Shown here: piece by piece, positions 1 to 8,851 of the stretch | Layout of the letters: each line of letters opens with the position of its first letter | Numbering within the stretch: position 1 is the first letter of the stretch | Made by a program: the position numbers and the translations under genes | Assembly: GCA_012840225.1 (NCBI GenBank) | Contig: DULU01000086.1 | Location: 1-64,000, forward strand | Length of the DNA: 64,000 bases | Reading direction: 5' to 3' | Origin: Bacillota bacterium | Lineage (GTDB): Bacteria > Bacillota > Limnochordia > DTU080 | The notes under the pieces: model-generated | The model's database searches: none | Seen by the model: the letters and a program-made list of their open reading frames with translations, nothing else | What the model was told of the DNA's origin: nothing

Positions 1-185
1 AGCGCTCGTTGAGCGCTGCCGACATAAACATACCATCCGGCCGGAAAGCGGCACTCACCCAAAGCTCCTATGGTGAGCCGACAACCGGCGGTCATTTGCA
101 TCCAGATCAGATATATGCCCCGCTCCGGCAGGCGGCACTGCGCAGGGTGAGGTCCCTCCACCGGGATCGTCTTCTCAGCCCTCAT
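1..185 (-). CDS. DUF123 family protein, 3' part cut off by window edge
   Basis: The first 61 codons of a minus-strand gene lie here; the rest is beyond position 1. The visible protein carries GIYLIW near residue 23 and FPAGWYVYVGSA near residues 47-58. These match the conserved start of the DUF123 (PF01986) family, short proteins sometimes compared with GIY-YIG nucleases and found alone or fused to endonuclease III. It lies 16 bases after the stop of the KDPG aldolase gene and could be the last gene of that transcript. The ATG at 185 has no clear ribosome site, so a GTG a few codons inside is an alternative. Function is not established for the family. Confidence 0.72.
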   Translation of the reverse strand, partial: MRAEKTIPVEGPHPAQCRLPERGIYLIWMQMTAGCRLTIGALGECRFPAGWYVYVGSAQRA

Positions 186-201
186 GCCGGCCGGCGGCGG
201 C

Positions 202-849
202 TCAGCTTCTGGCCTGACGTACGGCATCGAGGTATTGTCCCGCCAATGCCGCCAGATCATCCCAGCGCTTCTCGGCCACCATCTTCTTGTCCACCAAAGC
301 GGTGCCGACGCCCACAAAAGCCGCTCCGGCTTTGATGAACTGCGGCGTAGTCTGGAGATTGACCCCGCCGGTCGGGGTGAGCCGCACCTGAGGCAGGGGA
401 CCCAGCACGTCTTTGAAGAACTCCGGTCCCAGCTTGGTGGCCGGGAAGACCTTGACGGCATCTGCGCCGGCCTCCCAGGCGGTGAGGATCTCCGTGGGGG
501 TGAAGGCGCCCGGAACCACCAGCTTGCTGTAGCGTTTGCAGAGCTTGATCACTTCCAGATTGAGGGTGGGAGCGACGATGAATTCAGCACCCGCCAGGAT
601 GGCGGCCCGCGCCGTCTCCGGATCCAGAACCGTGCCTACCCCTACCACCACTTCTTTCCCGAAACGCTCGGCGGCCTCCTTGATGGCCTCCAGAGCATTG
701 GGAGTGGTCATGGTGATTTCCAAAGCTCTGATGCCGCCATTTTTCAGCGCCTGGACGATATCCATCAGCTGGGCCGAGGTATTGGCCCTGATGACGGCCA
801 CCACACCGGTGTCGATGATCAACTGCAGGTTTTCCGCTCTTTTATCCAA
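202..849 (-). CDS. eda: 2-dehydro-3-deoxyphosphogluconate (KDPG/KHG) aldolase
   Basis: This 215-residue protein is a class I aldolase that splits 2-keto-3-deoxy-6-phosphogluconate into pyruvate and glyceraldehyde 3-phosphate in the cytoplasm. The Schiff-base lysine sits in ADAVKVFPAT (about residue 134), with the catalytic glutamate in ALEITMTT (about 45) and the VGVGTV phosphate/pyruvate site near 70. Length is normal for the family. The start is a TTG behind GAGGAGG at 8-base spacing. It follows the KDG kinase gene by about 30 bases, so the two form the classic lower Entner-Doudoroff pair at the end of the large cluster. KHG aldolase activity is also possible in this family. Confidence 0.95.
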   Translation of the reverse strand: MDKRAENLQLIIDTGVVAVIRANTSAQLMDIVQALKNGGIRALEITMTTPNALEAIKEAAERFGKEVVVGVGTVLDPETARAAILAGAEFIVAPTLNLEVIKLCKRYSKLVVPGAFTPTEILTAWEAGADAVKVFPATKLGPEFFKDVLGPLPQVRLTPTGGVNLQTTPQFIKAGAAFVGVGTALVDKKMVAEKRWDDLAALAGQYLDAVRQARS

Positions 850-882
850 ATCGGTTACCTCCTCTTCCCCATCCTACCTTTA

Positions 883-1908
883 TTAGCGCTGCACCCGGCC
901 GGAAGCATCCCCGCCGGCCAAGGTTTCCACTTCGGCGGCGCTGACCAGGTTGAGGTCGCCGAATATGGTGTGCTTGAGGCAGGAAGCGGCCACGGCGAAC
1001 TGTACCGCCTGGTCGGGAGACTTGCCGGTGAGATAAGAATAGATCAGCCCGGCGCCGAAGGAATCGCCGCCGCCCACTCTGTCCACAATGTGCACCTTAT
1101 ACTTGCGCGAATTATAGAAGGTGCCGCCGTCATACAAAAGCGCCGACCAGTTGTTGTCCGAGGCGGAAATGCTCTCCCGCAGGGTGATGGCCACCTGTTT
1201 GAAGCCGAACATCTCCTGCAGCTGCTTGGCCACATCCTTATACCCCTCGGAGCTCAGTGCCCCGGCGGTGACATCGGTGTCCCGGGCTTTGATGCCGAAC
1301 ACCATCTCGGCATCCTCTTCATTGGCGATGGCCATATCGACATAAGGCATCAACTTGGACATCACCTCTCTGGCTTTCTCCCGCGACCAGAGCTTCTTGC
1401 GATAGTTCAGGTCGGCACTCACCGTGAGACCCAGTTTCTTGGCCGTCTGCACGGCGGCCAGGCAAGCCTCTGCCGGACCGTCGCCCAGCGCCGGGGTGAT
1501 GCCGGTGAAATGGAACCAGCCGGCTCCGGCCAATATCTTCTCCCAGTCAAAATCGCCGGGTTTCACCTGCGAAATGCTGGAATTGGCCCGATCGTAGATC
1601 ACTTTGGAAGGCCGCTGCGAGGCCCCGAATTCCAGGAAGTAGATGCCCAACCGCTCGCCCTGGCGCAAAATGAAGCTGGTGTCGACACCGAAGCGGCGCA
1701 GCCAGTTCACCGCGCAATCGCCGATCTCATGCTTGGGCACGGCGGTGACGAAACTGGCCGGGAGGCCGAACTGGGCGAGAGAGGCAGCCACGTTGGCTTC
1801 CCCGCCGCCGAAGGTCAGATCAAAGGATTGTGCCTGTACAAAGCGGAGATAACCCTGAGGGTTCAACCTCATCATGATTTCCCCGAAAGTAACCACTCTT
1901 TTGCTCAT
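883..1908 (-). CDS. kdgK: 2-keto-3-deoxygluconate kinase, PfkB family
   Basis: A 341-residue PfkB/ribokinase-type sugar kinase. The N-terminal GEIMMRL segment and the C-terminal DRVGGGDSFGAGL segment (about residue 285), holding the catalytic aspartate and anion hole, are both intact. Related sequences phosphorylate 2-keto-3-deoxygluconate, giving KDPG for the adjacent aldolase; this context makes KDG the most likely substrate. The start chosen is the ATG at 1908, which has AAAGGAG nine bases upstream, rather than the longer frame. Residue ASQRPSKVIYDRANS (about 100) resembles the KdgK substrate region. It lies between a Gfo/Idh dehydrogenase and eda and is likely co-transcribed with both. 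Confidence 0.9.
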   Translation of the reverse strand: MSKRVVTFGEIMMRLNPQGYLRFVQAQSFDLTFGGGEANVAASLAQFGLPASFVTAVPKHEIGDCAVNWLRRFGVDTSFILRQGERLGIYFLEFGASQRPSKVIYDRANSSISQVKPGDFDWEKILAGAGWFHFTGITPALGDGPAEACLAAVQTAKKLGLTVSADLNYRKKLWSREKAREVMSKLMPYVDMAIANEEDAEMVFGIKARDTDVTAGALSSEGYKDVAKQLQEMFGFKQVAITLRESISASDNNWSALLYDGGTFYNSRKYKVHIVDRVGGGDSFGAGLIYSYLTGKSPDQAVQFAVAASCLKHTIFGDLNLVSAAEVETLAGGDASGRVQR

Positions 1909-1954
1909 GTTCTCCGGCTCCTTTCTCAAGCTGTCTGTGGCGCATGCCCCACCG

Positions 1955-2998
1955 TCACTCGGCTACCGTGACTTCCCGGCCGCCGTTGTCGGCGGATTCA
2001 TACATCGCTAAGGCGATGGCCAGGGTGTGACGGGCGGAAGCGGCGCTGACGAACGGTTCACGATCTTCCCGCACCGCTTCAATCATGTCGTTGATGATCC
2101 TGGTATGCTCTTCCACACCGAAGTCGGCTGCTCCTCCGGCGGCGGTGGCCTGAGCCGCCGAGCCGATCTTACGGATCTCGGCGTCCTCCGGCCGCTCTTC
2201 TTTAAATTTCCAGGTATCTATACGCTCGCCGACCATGATAGCCGTACCGTTCTCGCCGTTGATCTCAATGCGGATATCGGTGCCCGGATAGAGGGCCGTG
2301 CTGGCCTGCAGCAAGCCGAAGGCCCCGCTTTTATAGGTGAAAAAGGCGGCGGCCGTATCCTCAAGCTGCACTTGCGGATGGGCTAAGTTCAGGGTTTTGG
2401 CCATCACTTTCTCCACCGGTCCCGCCAGGTATTGCAGGAGGTCGAAGTAATGGAAAGCATGCTGGATGATCACTCCGGCCCCGGCGGCTCTGGAACTGCG
2501 CCAGTCGTCCATAAAATAATACTCCGTAGAGCGATACCATTTCATATAAGCATCGGCCGCCAATATCTTGCCGAAGCGCCCTTCATCGATAGCTTTCTTG
2601 ATGGCCTGGATGGCGGTGCGGGTGCGCACGTTCAGCACCACGCCCAGCTTCACACCGGCCTTTTGGCAGGCGGCGATCATCGCATCCACTTTTTCCAGGG
2701 TCAGCTCCGGCGGTTTCTCCACCAGCACATGTTTCCCGGCTTCCGCCGCTTTGATCACATATTCCCCATGATAGGCATTGGGTGTGCATACATTGATCAC
2801 ATCGATGTCCGGGGAGGCCAAAAGTTCGTCGATGGTCATGGCCCGGCCGCCATATTTTTGCACACAAGCCTCCGCCCGCTCCGCACGCATGTCGGCGGCG
2901 GCGACCAACACCCCTCCCCGGCTGGCATTGATGGCCTTGCCGTGGAAATCGGAGATCAAGCCGCAGCCTATCAGGCCGAAGCGCACTTTGTCAGCCAA
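1955..2998 (-). CDS. Gfo/Idh/MocA family dehydrogenase (first of three)
   Basis: A 347-residue NAD(P)-dependent dehydrogenase with an N-terminal Rossmann fold (FGLIGCGLISDFHGKAI) and the family's VLVEKPPELTLE signature (about residue 95), whose lysine is catalytic in the family. The C-terminal half is the usual alpha/beta substrate domain, with HAFHYFDLLQYLAGP near residue 180 supplying the conserved histidine. Members oxidise a hydroxyl of inositols, sugars or sugar acids. The preferred start is the TTG at 2998, placed seven bases after AGAGGTGA. It is followed by KDG kinase and preceded by a zinc alcohol dehydrogenase. The exact substrate cannot be read from sequence. Confidence 0.88.
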   Translation of the reverse strand: MADKVRFGLIGCGLISDFHGKAINASRGGVLVAAADMRAERAEACVQKYGGRAMTIDELLASPDIDVINVCTPNAYHGEYVIKAAEAGKHVLVEKPPELTLEKVDAMIAACQKAGVKLGVVLNVRTRTAIQAIKKAIDEGRFGKILAADAYMKWYRSTEYYFMDDWRSSRAAGAGVIIQHAFHYFDLLQYLAGPVEKVMAKTLNLAHPQVQLEDTAAAFFTYKSGAFGLLQASTALYPGTDIRIEINGENGTAIMVGERIDTWKFKEERPEDAEIRKIGSAAQATAAGGAADFGVEEHTRIINDMIEAVREDREPFVSAASARHTLAIALAMYESADNGGREVTVAE

Positions 2999-3034
2999 GA
3001 CCGGCTCACCTCTTTCTTCATGTATTATCATCGG

Positions 3035-4069
3035 TTACGGAATGAATACCGCTTTTAACCCTTTCTGGTTCTCCAGATCCTCAAACACCTGCGCCCAGTT
3101 GGTCAACGGTTCGCTGAAGGAGATCAAGGGCTTGACATTCACCGCACCCCGGGCGATCAACGATATAGCCCTGTCCCAGCTGGTGTAGCTGGTGGACATA
3201 TTGAAAATGATATCGATGGCCTTATAGATGGCTTTGTCCCAGGCGAAGCCGATCTTGTCCTTGCCGGTCATGCCGATCACGGCGATGCGGCCTTTTTTGC
3301 GCACCAGTTCCACCGCCGAGTTGATAGCCGGTTCGGCACCACTGGCTTCCACCACCAGATCGGCGCCCCGCCCGCCGCTGAGCTCCATGACCAGGTCGAG
3401 CGGGCTCTGCTTGGCCAGGTTCACCACATAGCGAAACCCTAGTTCCATGGCCACAGGCAGCCGGAACTCCTCGTCCCTGGGGGCGCCCACGATCACCACT
3501 TCCCGGGCGCCGCCGGCTCTGGCCGCCTGGGCCGCCAGCAAGCCGATGGGTCCCGGACCAAGGACCACCACCAGGTCTTCGGATTCCACCCGGCCCCGCT
3601 CCAGCACATCATGGACCACGTTGGCCGTCGGTTCCACGAGGGCGGCCTCCTCATAGGAGAGATGGTCCGGGATTTTATGCAAAAGGTGATCGGGCATGAC
3701 CAGATACTTGGTAAAGGCACCGTCGATGCCCCAGCCGATCGATCTCTTCTCCGGGCAGATCTGTATGTTCCCCGACCGGCACAACCAGCACTTGCCGCAG
3801 GCTTTGGTGTGGGGCTCGCCCACCACCCTGTCGCCGGGCTTGACCGTGGTCACTTCCGCTCCAGTTTCCACCACCTGGCCGGAGAATTCATGACCCAGCA
3901 CCACCGGCGGCCAATAGGGGAAACGGTCGTGCTTGACGTGCAGGTCGGTGCCGCACACCCCGGCCGCCTTCACGGCGATCAACGCTTCCCGCGGCCCAGG
4001 TTTCGGCTCGGGGATATCGCGCAGTTCAATGTTGTCCGGACCCTTGGCGATCTTCATCAGTGCCAACAT
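3035..4069 (-). CDS. Zinc-dependent medium-chain alcohol dehydrogenase
   Basis: A 344-residue medium-chain dehydrogenase of the sorbitol/threonine dehydrogenase group. Catalytic zinc ligands are visible in GVCGTDLH (about residue 38) and LGHEFSG (about 60). The structural zinc site is the cysteine cluster CGKCWLCRSGNIQIC (about 91-105). The NAD-binding turn is GPGPIGLLAA (about 172). The start ATG follows AAGGAGG by 11 bases. Family members oxidise polyols, inososes or L-threonine. Its place between an M20 deacylase and a Gfo/Idh enzyme resembles the pairing of inositol dehydrogenase with scyllo-inosose dehydrogenase in thermophile inositol pathways, which makes a cyclic or keto-sugar substrate plausible but unproven. 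Confidence 0.9.
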   Translation of the reverse strand: MLALMKIAKGPDNIELRDIPEPKPGPREALIAVKAAGVCGTDLHVKHDRFPYWPPVVLGHEFSGQVVETGAEVTTVKPGDRVVGEPHTKACGKCWLCRSGNIQICPEKRSIGWGIDGAFTKYLVMPDHLLHKIPDHLSYEEAALVEPTANVVHDVLERGRVESEDLVVVLGPGPIGLLAAQAARAGGAREVVIVGAPRDEEFRLPVAMELGFRYVVNLAKQSPLDLVMELSGGRGADLVVEASGAEPAINSAVELVRKKGRIAVIGMTGKDKIGFAWDKAIYKAIDIIFNMSTSYTSWDRAISLIARGAVNVKPLISFSEPLTNWAQVFEDLENQKGLKAVFIP

Positions 4070-4085
4070 GTTCAGGAAAACCTCC

Positions 4086-5318
4086 TTAAAAAGCAGTGGC
4101 CAGCCAGGTGACCAGCACCTGCGCCGCCTTCAGGATCTCGTCCACGGCGATCTGTTCTTCCCGGCTGTGAGCGTATTTCAGATCTCCCGGTCCGAACACC
4201 ACGGTGGGGATATCCAGCTGATTCCGGTAAAACCAGGCATCGCAGGAAGCGGTCATGGCGGTGATCTGCGGGGTGAGGTCGGAGAGGGTACAGGCCTGTT
4301 TCAACCCCTGTACCAGCGGGTGATCGATGGCGGTGACGCTGCTGTCGTGCCGGTAGATGAATTTCATATCGAAATTATCTCTCAGCCAGGCGTCGCCTTT
4401 CTCGGCCACTGCGCTGCGGAGGCCGGCCATCACTTCTTCCTTGGTCACATTTGGGAGAAAGCCCATCACGCCCCGGAAACGGGCGGTGTTGGGCGCCGAG
4501 GCCGGCCAGTTGCCGGCATGCATCTCCCCGAAGGTGATGGGCATAGGATTGGCATATCCGGAGAAGAGAGGCACCTCCCGGCTGCGGCCGAGCAGGGCGG
4601 CATGGTATTCTTCCATAATATTCATGGCCTGCACGGCTTTTTTCAGAGCGCTCACCACGTCTCCGGCCCGGCCGGAATGACCGCTGCGCCCATAGCAGGT
4701 GACGTCGAACCACACCGCTCCCCGCACCGAAGGCTGAATGGTGAGCACCGACGGCTCCAGCACGATGCAGGCGTCGGCCCGGCACTCCCGCCTGATCATG
4801 GCCAGCGTGCCATTGCCGCCGCACTCCTCTTCCACGACAAAATGATAATCCACCCCGGCGGGAAACGGTCCGAGCTCAGCCACCGCCGCTGCCACCAGGG
4901 CCATGGTCACCGCCTGACCCTTGGCGTCACAGGCCCCCCGGCCGAAAACAGCGCCGTCCTGCACTTCCGGGCTAAAGGCTTTGTCCTGCCCCGGCGAGGG
5001 TGGCACGGTGTCCAGATGCGTGTTGAGAATCACCGTCTTCCCCTTAGTGCCGTCCTGCTTTACCAGGAGGTTCGCCCGCCCCTCGTAGGTCAGGTCCTCG
5101 ATTGGCGATGAATAGTCCGGATCCTCTTTTATCTTGTCCGAGAGGGCGATCTCTTCCACCCGGCCGGGGATCTCCTTCATCCTTTGCTCCATATAGCGCA
5201 TGGCGGCACCTTCCTGCCCCGGGAGCGAAGGAATGGCGATCAGATCGCACAGCATCTCCTCCACCCACCGTCTTTTGCTTTCCAGGAAAAGCGTCGCCTT
5301 CTGTGCAGAAAAACTCAA
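4086..5318 (-). CDS. M20 family deacylase (ArgE/DapE-like metallohydrolase)
   Basis: A 410-residue dinuclear zinc hydrolase of the ArgE/DapE/ACY1 group. Metal ligands can be followed in order: LNTHLDTVPP (about residue 108), GRGACDAKGQ (about 140), VEEECGGNG (about 175) and a late histidine in YAHSREEQ (about 388). Family members remove acyl, acetyl, succinyl or carbamoyl groups from amino compounds. The start is a TTG eight bases after GGAGG; the frame runs open further upstream but overlaps the leader. It lies between an aminotransferase and an alcohol dehydrogenase and probably removes an N-acyl group from an intermediate of the pathway. Substrate unknown. Confidence 0.87.
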   Translation of the reverse strand: MSFSAQKATLFLESKRRWVEEMLCDLIAIPSLPGQEGAAMRYMEQRMKEIPGRVEEIALSDKIKEDPDYSSPIEDLTYEGRANLLVKQDGTKGKTVILNTHLDTVPPSPGQDKAFSPEVQDGAVFGRGACDAKGQAVTMALVAAAVAELGPFPAGVDYHFVVEEECGGNGTLAMIRRECRADACIVLEPSVLTIQPSVRGAVWFDVTCYGRSGHSGRAGDVVSALKKAVQAMNIMEEYHAALLGRSREVPLFSGYANPMPITFGEMHAGNWPASAPNTARFRGVMGFLPNVTKEEVMAGLRSAVAEKGDAWLRDNFDMKFIYRHDSSVTAIDHPLVQGLKQACTLSDLTPQITAMTASCDAWFYRNQLDIPTVVFGPGDLKYAHSREEQIAVDEILKAAQVLVTWLATAF

Positions 5319-5404
5319 ATTCCGATCCTCCTCTTGACCGGCCGCCGCCGGCAGCCGCGGCGGCCTCACCCGCCTCACCCTGCCGTCATCTCTGCCAAAG
5401 CGGC

Positions 5405-6715
5405 CTAAAACTCGACAAACACCGACTCCAGGACATCCATAGCCTCTTCCGCCTGCTCCATCGTGATCACCAACGGCGGCGCCACCCGCAGCACGTTGCC
5501 GGCCACCCGGCCCATCACCACGCCGCGGTTGGCCGCTCTCCTGATCACTTCCATGGTCAGCTCGGGTGACGGCTCATTGTCTACCTTGTCTTTGACGATC
5601 TCCACGCCGATGACCAGACCCCGGCCGCGCACATCGCCGATGATCTTCGCTTTCTCCTGCACCTTTTCCAGCCGGCTCTTGATGTAGCCGCCCACCGTCA
5701 GGGCGTTGTCGGCCAGCTTCTCTTCCTGCAGGATGTCCAGCACAGCCAGGCCGGCGGCGCAGGAAACCGGGTTCCCGCCGTAAGTGCTGCTCATCTCGCC
5801 CGGACCCAAGGATTTGATGAGACGGGTCTCGGTGAGCAAGGCGGCGTGGGGGATACTGCTGCCTATGCCTTTGCCCAGGCAAAGCAGATTGGGCCGCAGG
5901 CCTTCCCACTCCAGAGCGAACATCTTGCCGGTGCGCCCGAAAGAGGACTGCACCTCATCCAGGATAAAGAGAATATCCTTCTCTTTGGCCCACTGCTCGA
6001 GCCCTTTCAGGTAGCCTTCCGGCGGAAAGATGAAACCTGACGCGCCCTGATAGGGTTCCACGATCAGGGCAGCCAGATCGCCGGTGGATTGGGCGGCGAT
6101 CACCCGGTCCAGAATGGAGAGGCACAACAGGCCGCAGTTCTCTTTCTTCATCTTGAAGGGGCAGCGGAAACAATAGGGATAGGGAGCGCAGATGTTACCG
6201 GGGATGAGCGGGCCGAATTTGCGCTTGGTGCCCATGGTGCCGGCCACGGACATCGGGCCGAAAGTGCGGCCGTGAAAACCGCCCCAGAAGGAGAGGATCT
6301 CATGCCGGCCGGTGGCTCTTTTGGCCACGCGCATGGCGGCGTCGGTGGCTTCACTGCCGGTGGTGACCATGAAAGCCCGGTCCAGGTTCTCCGGCGCCAG
6401 CTCCACCAGGCGCCTGGCCAGGGTGACCCGTTCCGGGGTGGGAAAGTCGTAGCAGTTCATCAGGCGCCCCGCCGCTCTCTGCACGGCAGCGGTCAGCTTG
6501 GGATGGCAGTGACCGACATTGGTGACCAACACCCCGGAGGTCAGGTCGATGAAGCGGTTGCCGTCCACATCGGTGATGATCACGCCGCTCGCCGTATCCC
6601 AGACGATCGGGGCCTGCTGGCTGGTGGTACCGGATTCGAAACGGGCCGACTCCTCCAGGAACCTTTTCGAATTCGGGCCGGGCAATGGGCCATTAACACT
6701 TATATATTTCAACAT
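5405..6715 (-). CDS. Class III PLP-dependent aminotransferase
   Basis: A 436-residue fold-type I aminotransferase of the GABA/ornithine transaminase class. TGSEATDAAMR (about residue 118) binds the cofactor phosphate, ILDEVQSSFGRTG (about 252) holds the aspartate that contacts the pyridine ring, and LCLGKGIGSS (about 279) carries the PLP lysine. A cysteine-rich insert around residues 176-200 (PYPYCFRCPF and following) is typical of one branch of bacterial and archaeal members. The start ATG overlaps the end of the upstream dehydrogenase gene by seven bases, suggesting translational coupling. It would move an amino group from an omega-amino or amino-sugar compound to a keto acid. Exact donor unknown. 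Confidence 0.87.
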   Translation of the reverse strand: MLKYISVNGPLPGPNSKRFLEESARFESGTTSQQAPIVWDTASGVIITDVDGNRFIDLTSGVLVTNVGHCHPKLTAAVQRAAGRLMNCYDFPTPERVTLARRLVELAPENLDRAFMVTTGSEATDAAMRVAKRATGRHEILSFWGGFHGRTFGPMSVAGTMGTKRKFGPLIPGNICAPYPYCFRCPFKMKKENCGLLCLSILDRVIAAQSTGDLAALIVEPYQGASGFIFPPEGYLKGLEQWAKEKDILFILDEVQSSFGRTGKMFALEWEGLRPNLLCLGKGIGSSIPHAALLTETRLIKSLGPGEMSSTYGGNPVSCAAGLAVLDILQEEKLADNALTVGGYIKSRLEKVQEKAKIIGDVRGRGLVIGVEIVKDKVDNEPSPELTMEVIRRAANRGVVMGRVAGNVLRVAPPLVITMEQAEEAMDVLESVFVEF

Positions 6716-7716
6716 TTGGCCTCCTCACCAAACACTTCGGGGTTGACCACAAAGCGCGGCCTCTCCCCGTTTCTAAACCTCTTGATGTCTTCCACTATCT
6801 TCACACGAATATCCCAGCCGGCTTCCACGGAGCACCATCCCAGATGGGGGCTGAGCACTACATTATCCATCCTGAAAAGCGGGAAATCGGGCGGCGGCGG
6901 TTCTTTGTCATAGACGTCTATGCCCGCCCCGGCAATCTCGCCCTGCTCTAGCGCTTCAATCAATGCCTGGGTATCCACCAGACCGGCCCTGGCCGTGTTG
7001 ACCAGGAAGGCGGACTTCTTCATCATTTTAAACTGTTCCCGGCCGATCATGTGGTGGGTCTCTTTATTCAGGAGAGCATGGAGGGTGACCACATCCGAGC
7101 GGCGCAAGAGCTCATCCAGGGGGACAAGCTTCTCGCCCAGCATATCGCGGCGCTCCTGCGTGAGGTAGGGGTCGGTGACTAAGATGTCCACCCCGAAACC
7201 GGCGAGTCTGTTGTAGACCCGGCTGCCGATGCGGCCGAAACCGACGATACCTATGGTCTTGCCTTCCAGCCGGTGGATGGGCGGCAGGGTGGAGAAATCC
7301 CACTGCCCGCGGCGGGACGATTCTTCCAGAATGCGCCGGCCGATGCCGAGACCCCGCCAGACACCCATAATCAGGGCGATAGCCTGTTCCGCCACTTCAT
7401 CAGGGCAATAGTCGGGGATGTTGGCCACGGTGATGCCCTTGGCCGTGGCGGCGGCCACGTCCACATTGTCGTAGCCGATGCCGTGCCTGATGATCAGCCG
7501 GCACCGCTTCAGGCCGGCGATCACCTCGGCGGTCATCGGGGCCATGTTGACCACAATCACATCGGCATCATGGATCTTTGCCAAGAGCTCCGCCACCGGG
7601 GCAAATTTCATCTGATAAGCCTGGAAATCCACATCGCCAAGCTTGGCTAGCTCCTCCCGTTCCCACTCCAGATCGGGCTCAATATAATCGGTGACAACCA
7701 CCTTTATCGCACTCAT
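6709..7716 (-). CDS. D-2-hydroxyacid dehydrogenase, CtBP-like
   Basis: A 335-residue NAD-dependent D-isomer-specific 2-hydroxyacid dehydrogenase. The nucleotide-binding turn GIVGFGRIGSRV lies near residue 150. The catalytic trio is visible as Arg in NTARAGLVD (about 237), Glu in DVYDKEPP (about 266) and His in LSPHLGW (about 284). The N-terminal half is closest in pattern to C-terminal-binding-protein-type members rather than to SerA, and there is no ACT domain. The ATG chosen has AAGGAG eight bases upstream. It probably interconverts a 2-keto acid and a D-hydroxy acid produced in the surrounding pathway. It shares seven bases with the downstream aminotransferase gene. Confidence 0.9.
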   Translation of the reverse strand: MSAIKVVVTDYIEPDLEWEREELAKLGDVDFQAYQMKFAPVAELLAKIHDADVIVVNMAPMTAEVIAGLKRCRLIIRHGIGYDNVDVAAATAKGITVANIPDYCPDEVAEQAIALIMGVWRGLGIGRRILEESSRRGQWDFSTLPPIHRLEGKTIGIVGFGRIGSRVYNRLAGFGVDILVTDPYLTQERRDMLGEKLVPLDELLRRSDVVTLHALLNKETHHMIGREQFKMMKKSAFLVNTARAGLVDTQALIEALEQGEIAGAGIDVYDKEPPPPDFPLFRMDNVVLSPHLGWCSVEAGWDIRVKIVEDIKRFRNGERPRFVVNPEVFGEEAKC

Positions 7717-7740
7717 GACATCCACTCCTTGCACCTATCC

Positions 7741-8790
7741 TCAGGACAGCGAAACCGGCCGGCCCAGGGCGGCGGATTGATAGACGGCCTCCACCACCTG
7801 CAGAGCCTTCAGCCCTTCCCGGCCGGGAATGACGGGCGGTCTCCCCGCCGTCAGAGATTCCGCCAGATCGCGGAGGTAGCTCACGCCCAGAATGCCGCAA
7901 TAGCCCGGCACCACCAGGTTGTCGAAGGCATAACGGCGCCATGGGGCATCTTTATACTCTTTCTTCTCCGAGCTCAGGAACATCTCGTCCGCCGCGCCCT
8001 CAAAAGCCGGGCTCCAGGCTATGGTGCCGGCGGTGCCTCTGATGCCGACGAAGAGATCCCGGCCGTGCGGGTAGGAAGCCGGCACCGTGTAGGAAATGTC
8101 GAGATAGGCGCGGGCCCCCCGGCTGAAAGTCAGCAAAGCGAAAGATTGATCTTCCACATCGATGCCGGGAGTGATGATGCGGATGTCGCCATAGGCCGAG
8201 ACCACCTCATCCTCTAAAAGCCAGCGGAACAAGTCGATCCAGTGGACGCCCAGGTTGTGCATGGCTCCGCCGCCGCTCTTCTTTTTCTCCAGCATCCAGG
8301 GGGAGGCTTGCTGGTAGCGCACGGGCTTGCCGGCGGCCATCCGTCCTTCCAGAGCGATCACCTCACCGACGACGCCGTCGGTCACCAATCTTTTGATTTC
8401 CCTCGACATCTGATGATACCGCCAGAGATAGGGCGTAGTCAAAACCACTCCGGCCCGCTCGCAAGCGGCGATCATGCGCCCGATCCCCGCCGCGTCGGCA
8501 GCCATCGGCTTTTCCACCAGCACATGGGCGCCGGCGGCGGCGGCAAACTCCACTGCCTCAGGGCACTCAGCATGGGGCAGGAAAATGGCTGCCAGCTGTA
8601 CGTCGTGCTTTTCCAGCGCCTCCTGGTAGGTGGTATACACCGGAACCCCAAATTTGGCGGCAAATTCCCGGCGTCTTAATTCGTCCGCTTCCGAGGCCGC
8701 CACCACCCGCATCTCGGGCACCTGGGCAAAAAGGGCCATATAGCCGTCGGGGTGCAGGTGGCGCAACCCGCACAGAGCCACATTGATCAT
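7741..8790 (-). CDS. Gfo/Idh/MocA family dehydrogenase (second of three)
   Basis: A 349-residue oxidoreductase. The N-terminus starts directly with the Rossmann strand (INVALCGLRHLHPDGYM); the third glycine of the usual GxGxxG is absent, with a Leu-Arg-His turn instead, a variation seen in some family branches. HVLVEKPMAADAAG (about residue 90) provides the catalytic lysine region, and HNLGVHWIDLFRWL (about 171) the conserved histidine motif. It is the first gene after the hairpin at 8828-8851 and so probably leads the downstream module ending with eda. It differs clearly from the other two Gfo/Idh proteins here, so it likely acts on another intermediate. Confidence 0.85.
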   Translation of the reverse strand: MINVALCGLRHLHPDGYMALFAQVPEMRVVAASEADELRRREFAAKFGVPVYTTYQEALEKHDVQLAAIFLPHAECPEAVEFAAAAGAHVLVEKPMAADAAGIGRMIAACERAGVVLTTPYLWRYHQMSREIKRLVTDGVVGEVIALEGRMAAGKPVRYQQASPWMLEKKKSGGGAMHNLGVHWIDLFRWLLEDEVVSAYGDIRIITPGIDVEDQSFALLTFSRGARAYLDISYTVPASYPHGRDLFVGIRGTAGTIAWSPAFEGAADEMFLSSEKKEYKDAPWRRYAFDNLVVPGYCGILGVSYLRDLAESLTAGRPPVIPGREGLKALQVVEAVYQSAALGRPVSLS

Positions 8791-8827
8791 CTATCAAACC
8801 GCCTCCACATCTTAAAAATGGCAATAA

Positions 8828-8851
8828 GGCGCACCTCTCAGCGAGGGCGCC
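8828..8851 (-). terminator. Hairpin after the epimerase-like gene, possible terminator
   Basis: Two stacked arms, GGCGC/GCGCC and CCTC/GAGG with one bulged base, enclose a five-base loop. Read on the minus strand the hairpin is followed by TTATTGCCATTTTT. It lies 64 bases past the stop of the epimerase-like gene and before the next minus-strand gene, so it could end or weaken the upstream transcript and split the cluster in two. Confidence 0.55.

Noticed and set aside
9-335. Plus-strand frame at the window start
   Set aside because: It is opposite a minus-strand frame that matches DUF123 and the end of eda; its product is Arg/Pro-rich and without features.
184-1971. A 595-codon open frame on the plus strand opposite eda and KDG kinase
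   Set aside because: It is antisense to two well-conserved genes, and its product is low-complexity His/Gly/Arg-rich text typical of high-GC shadow frames.
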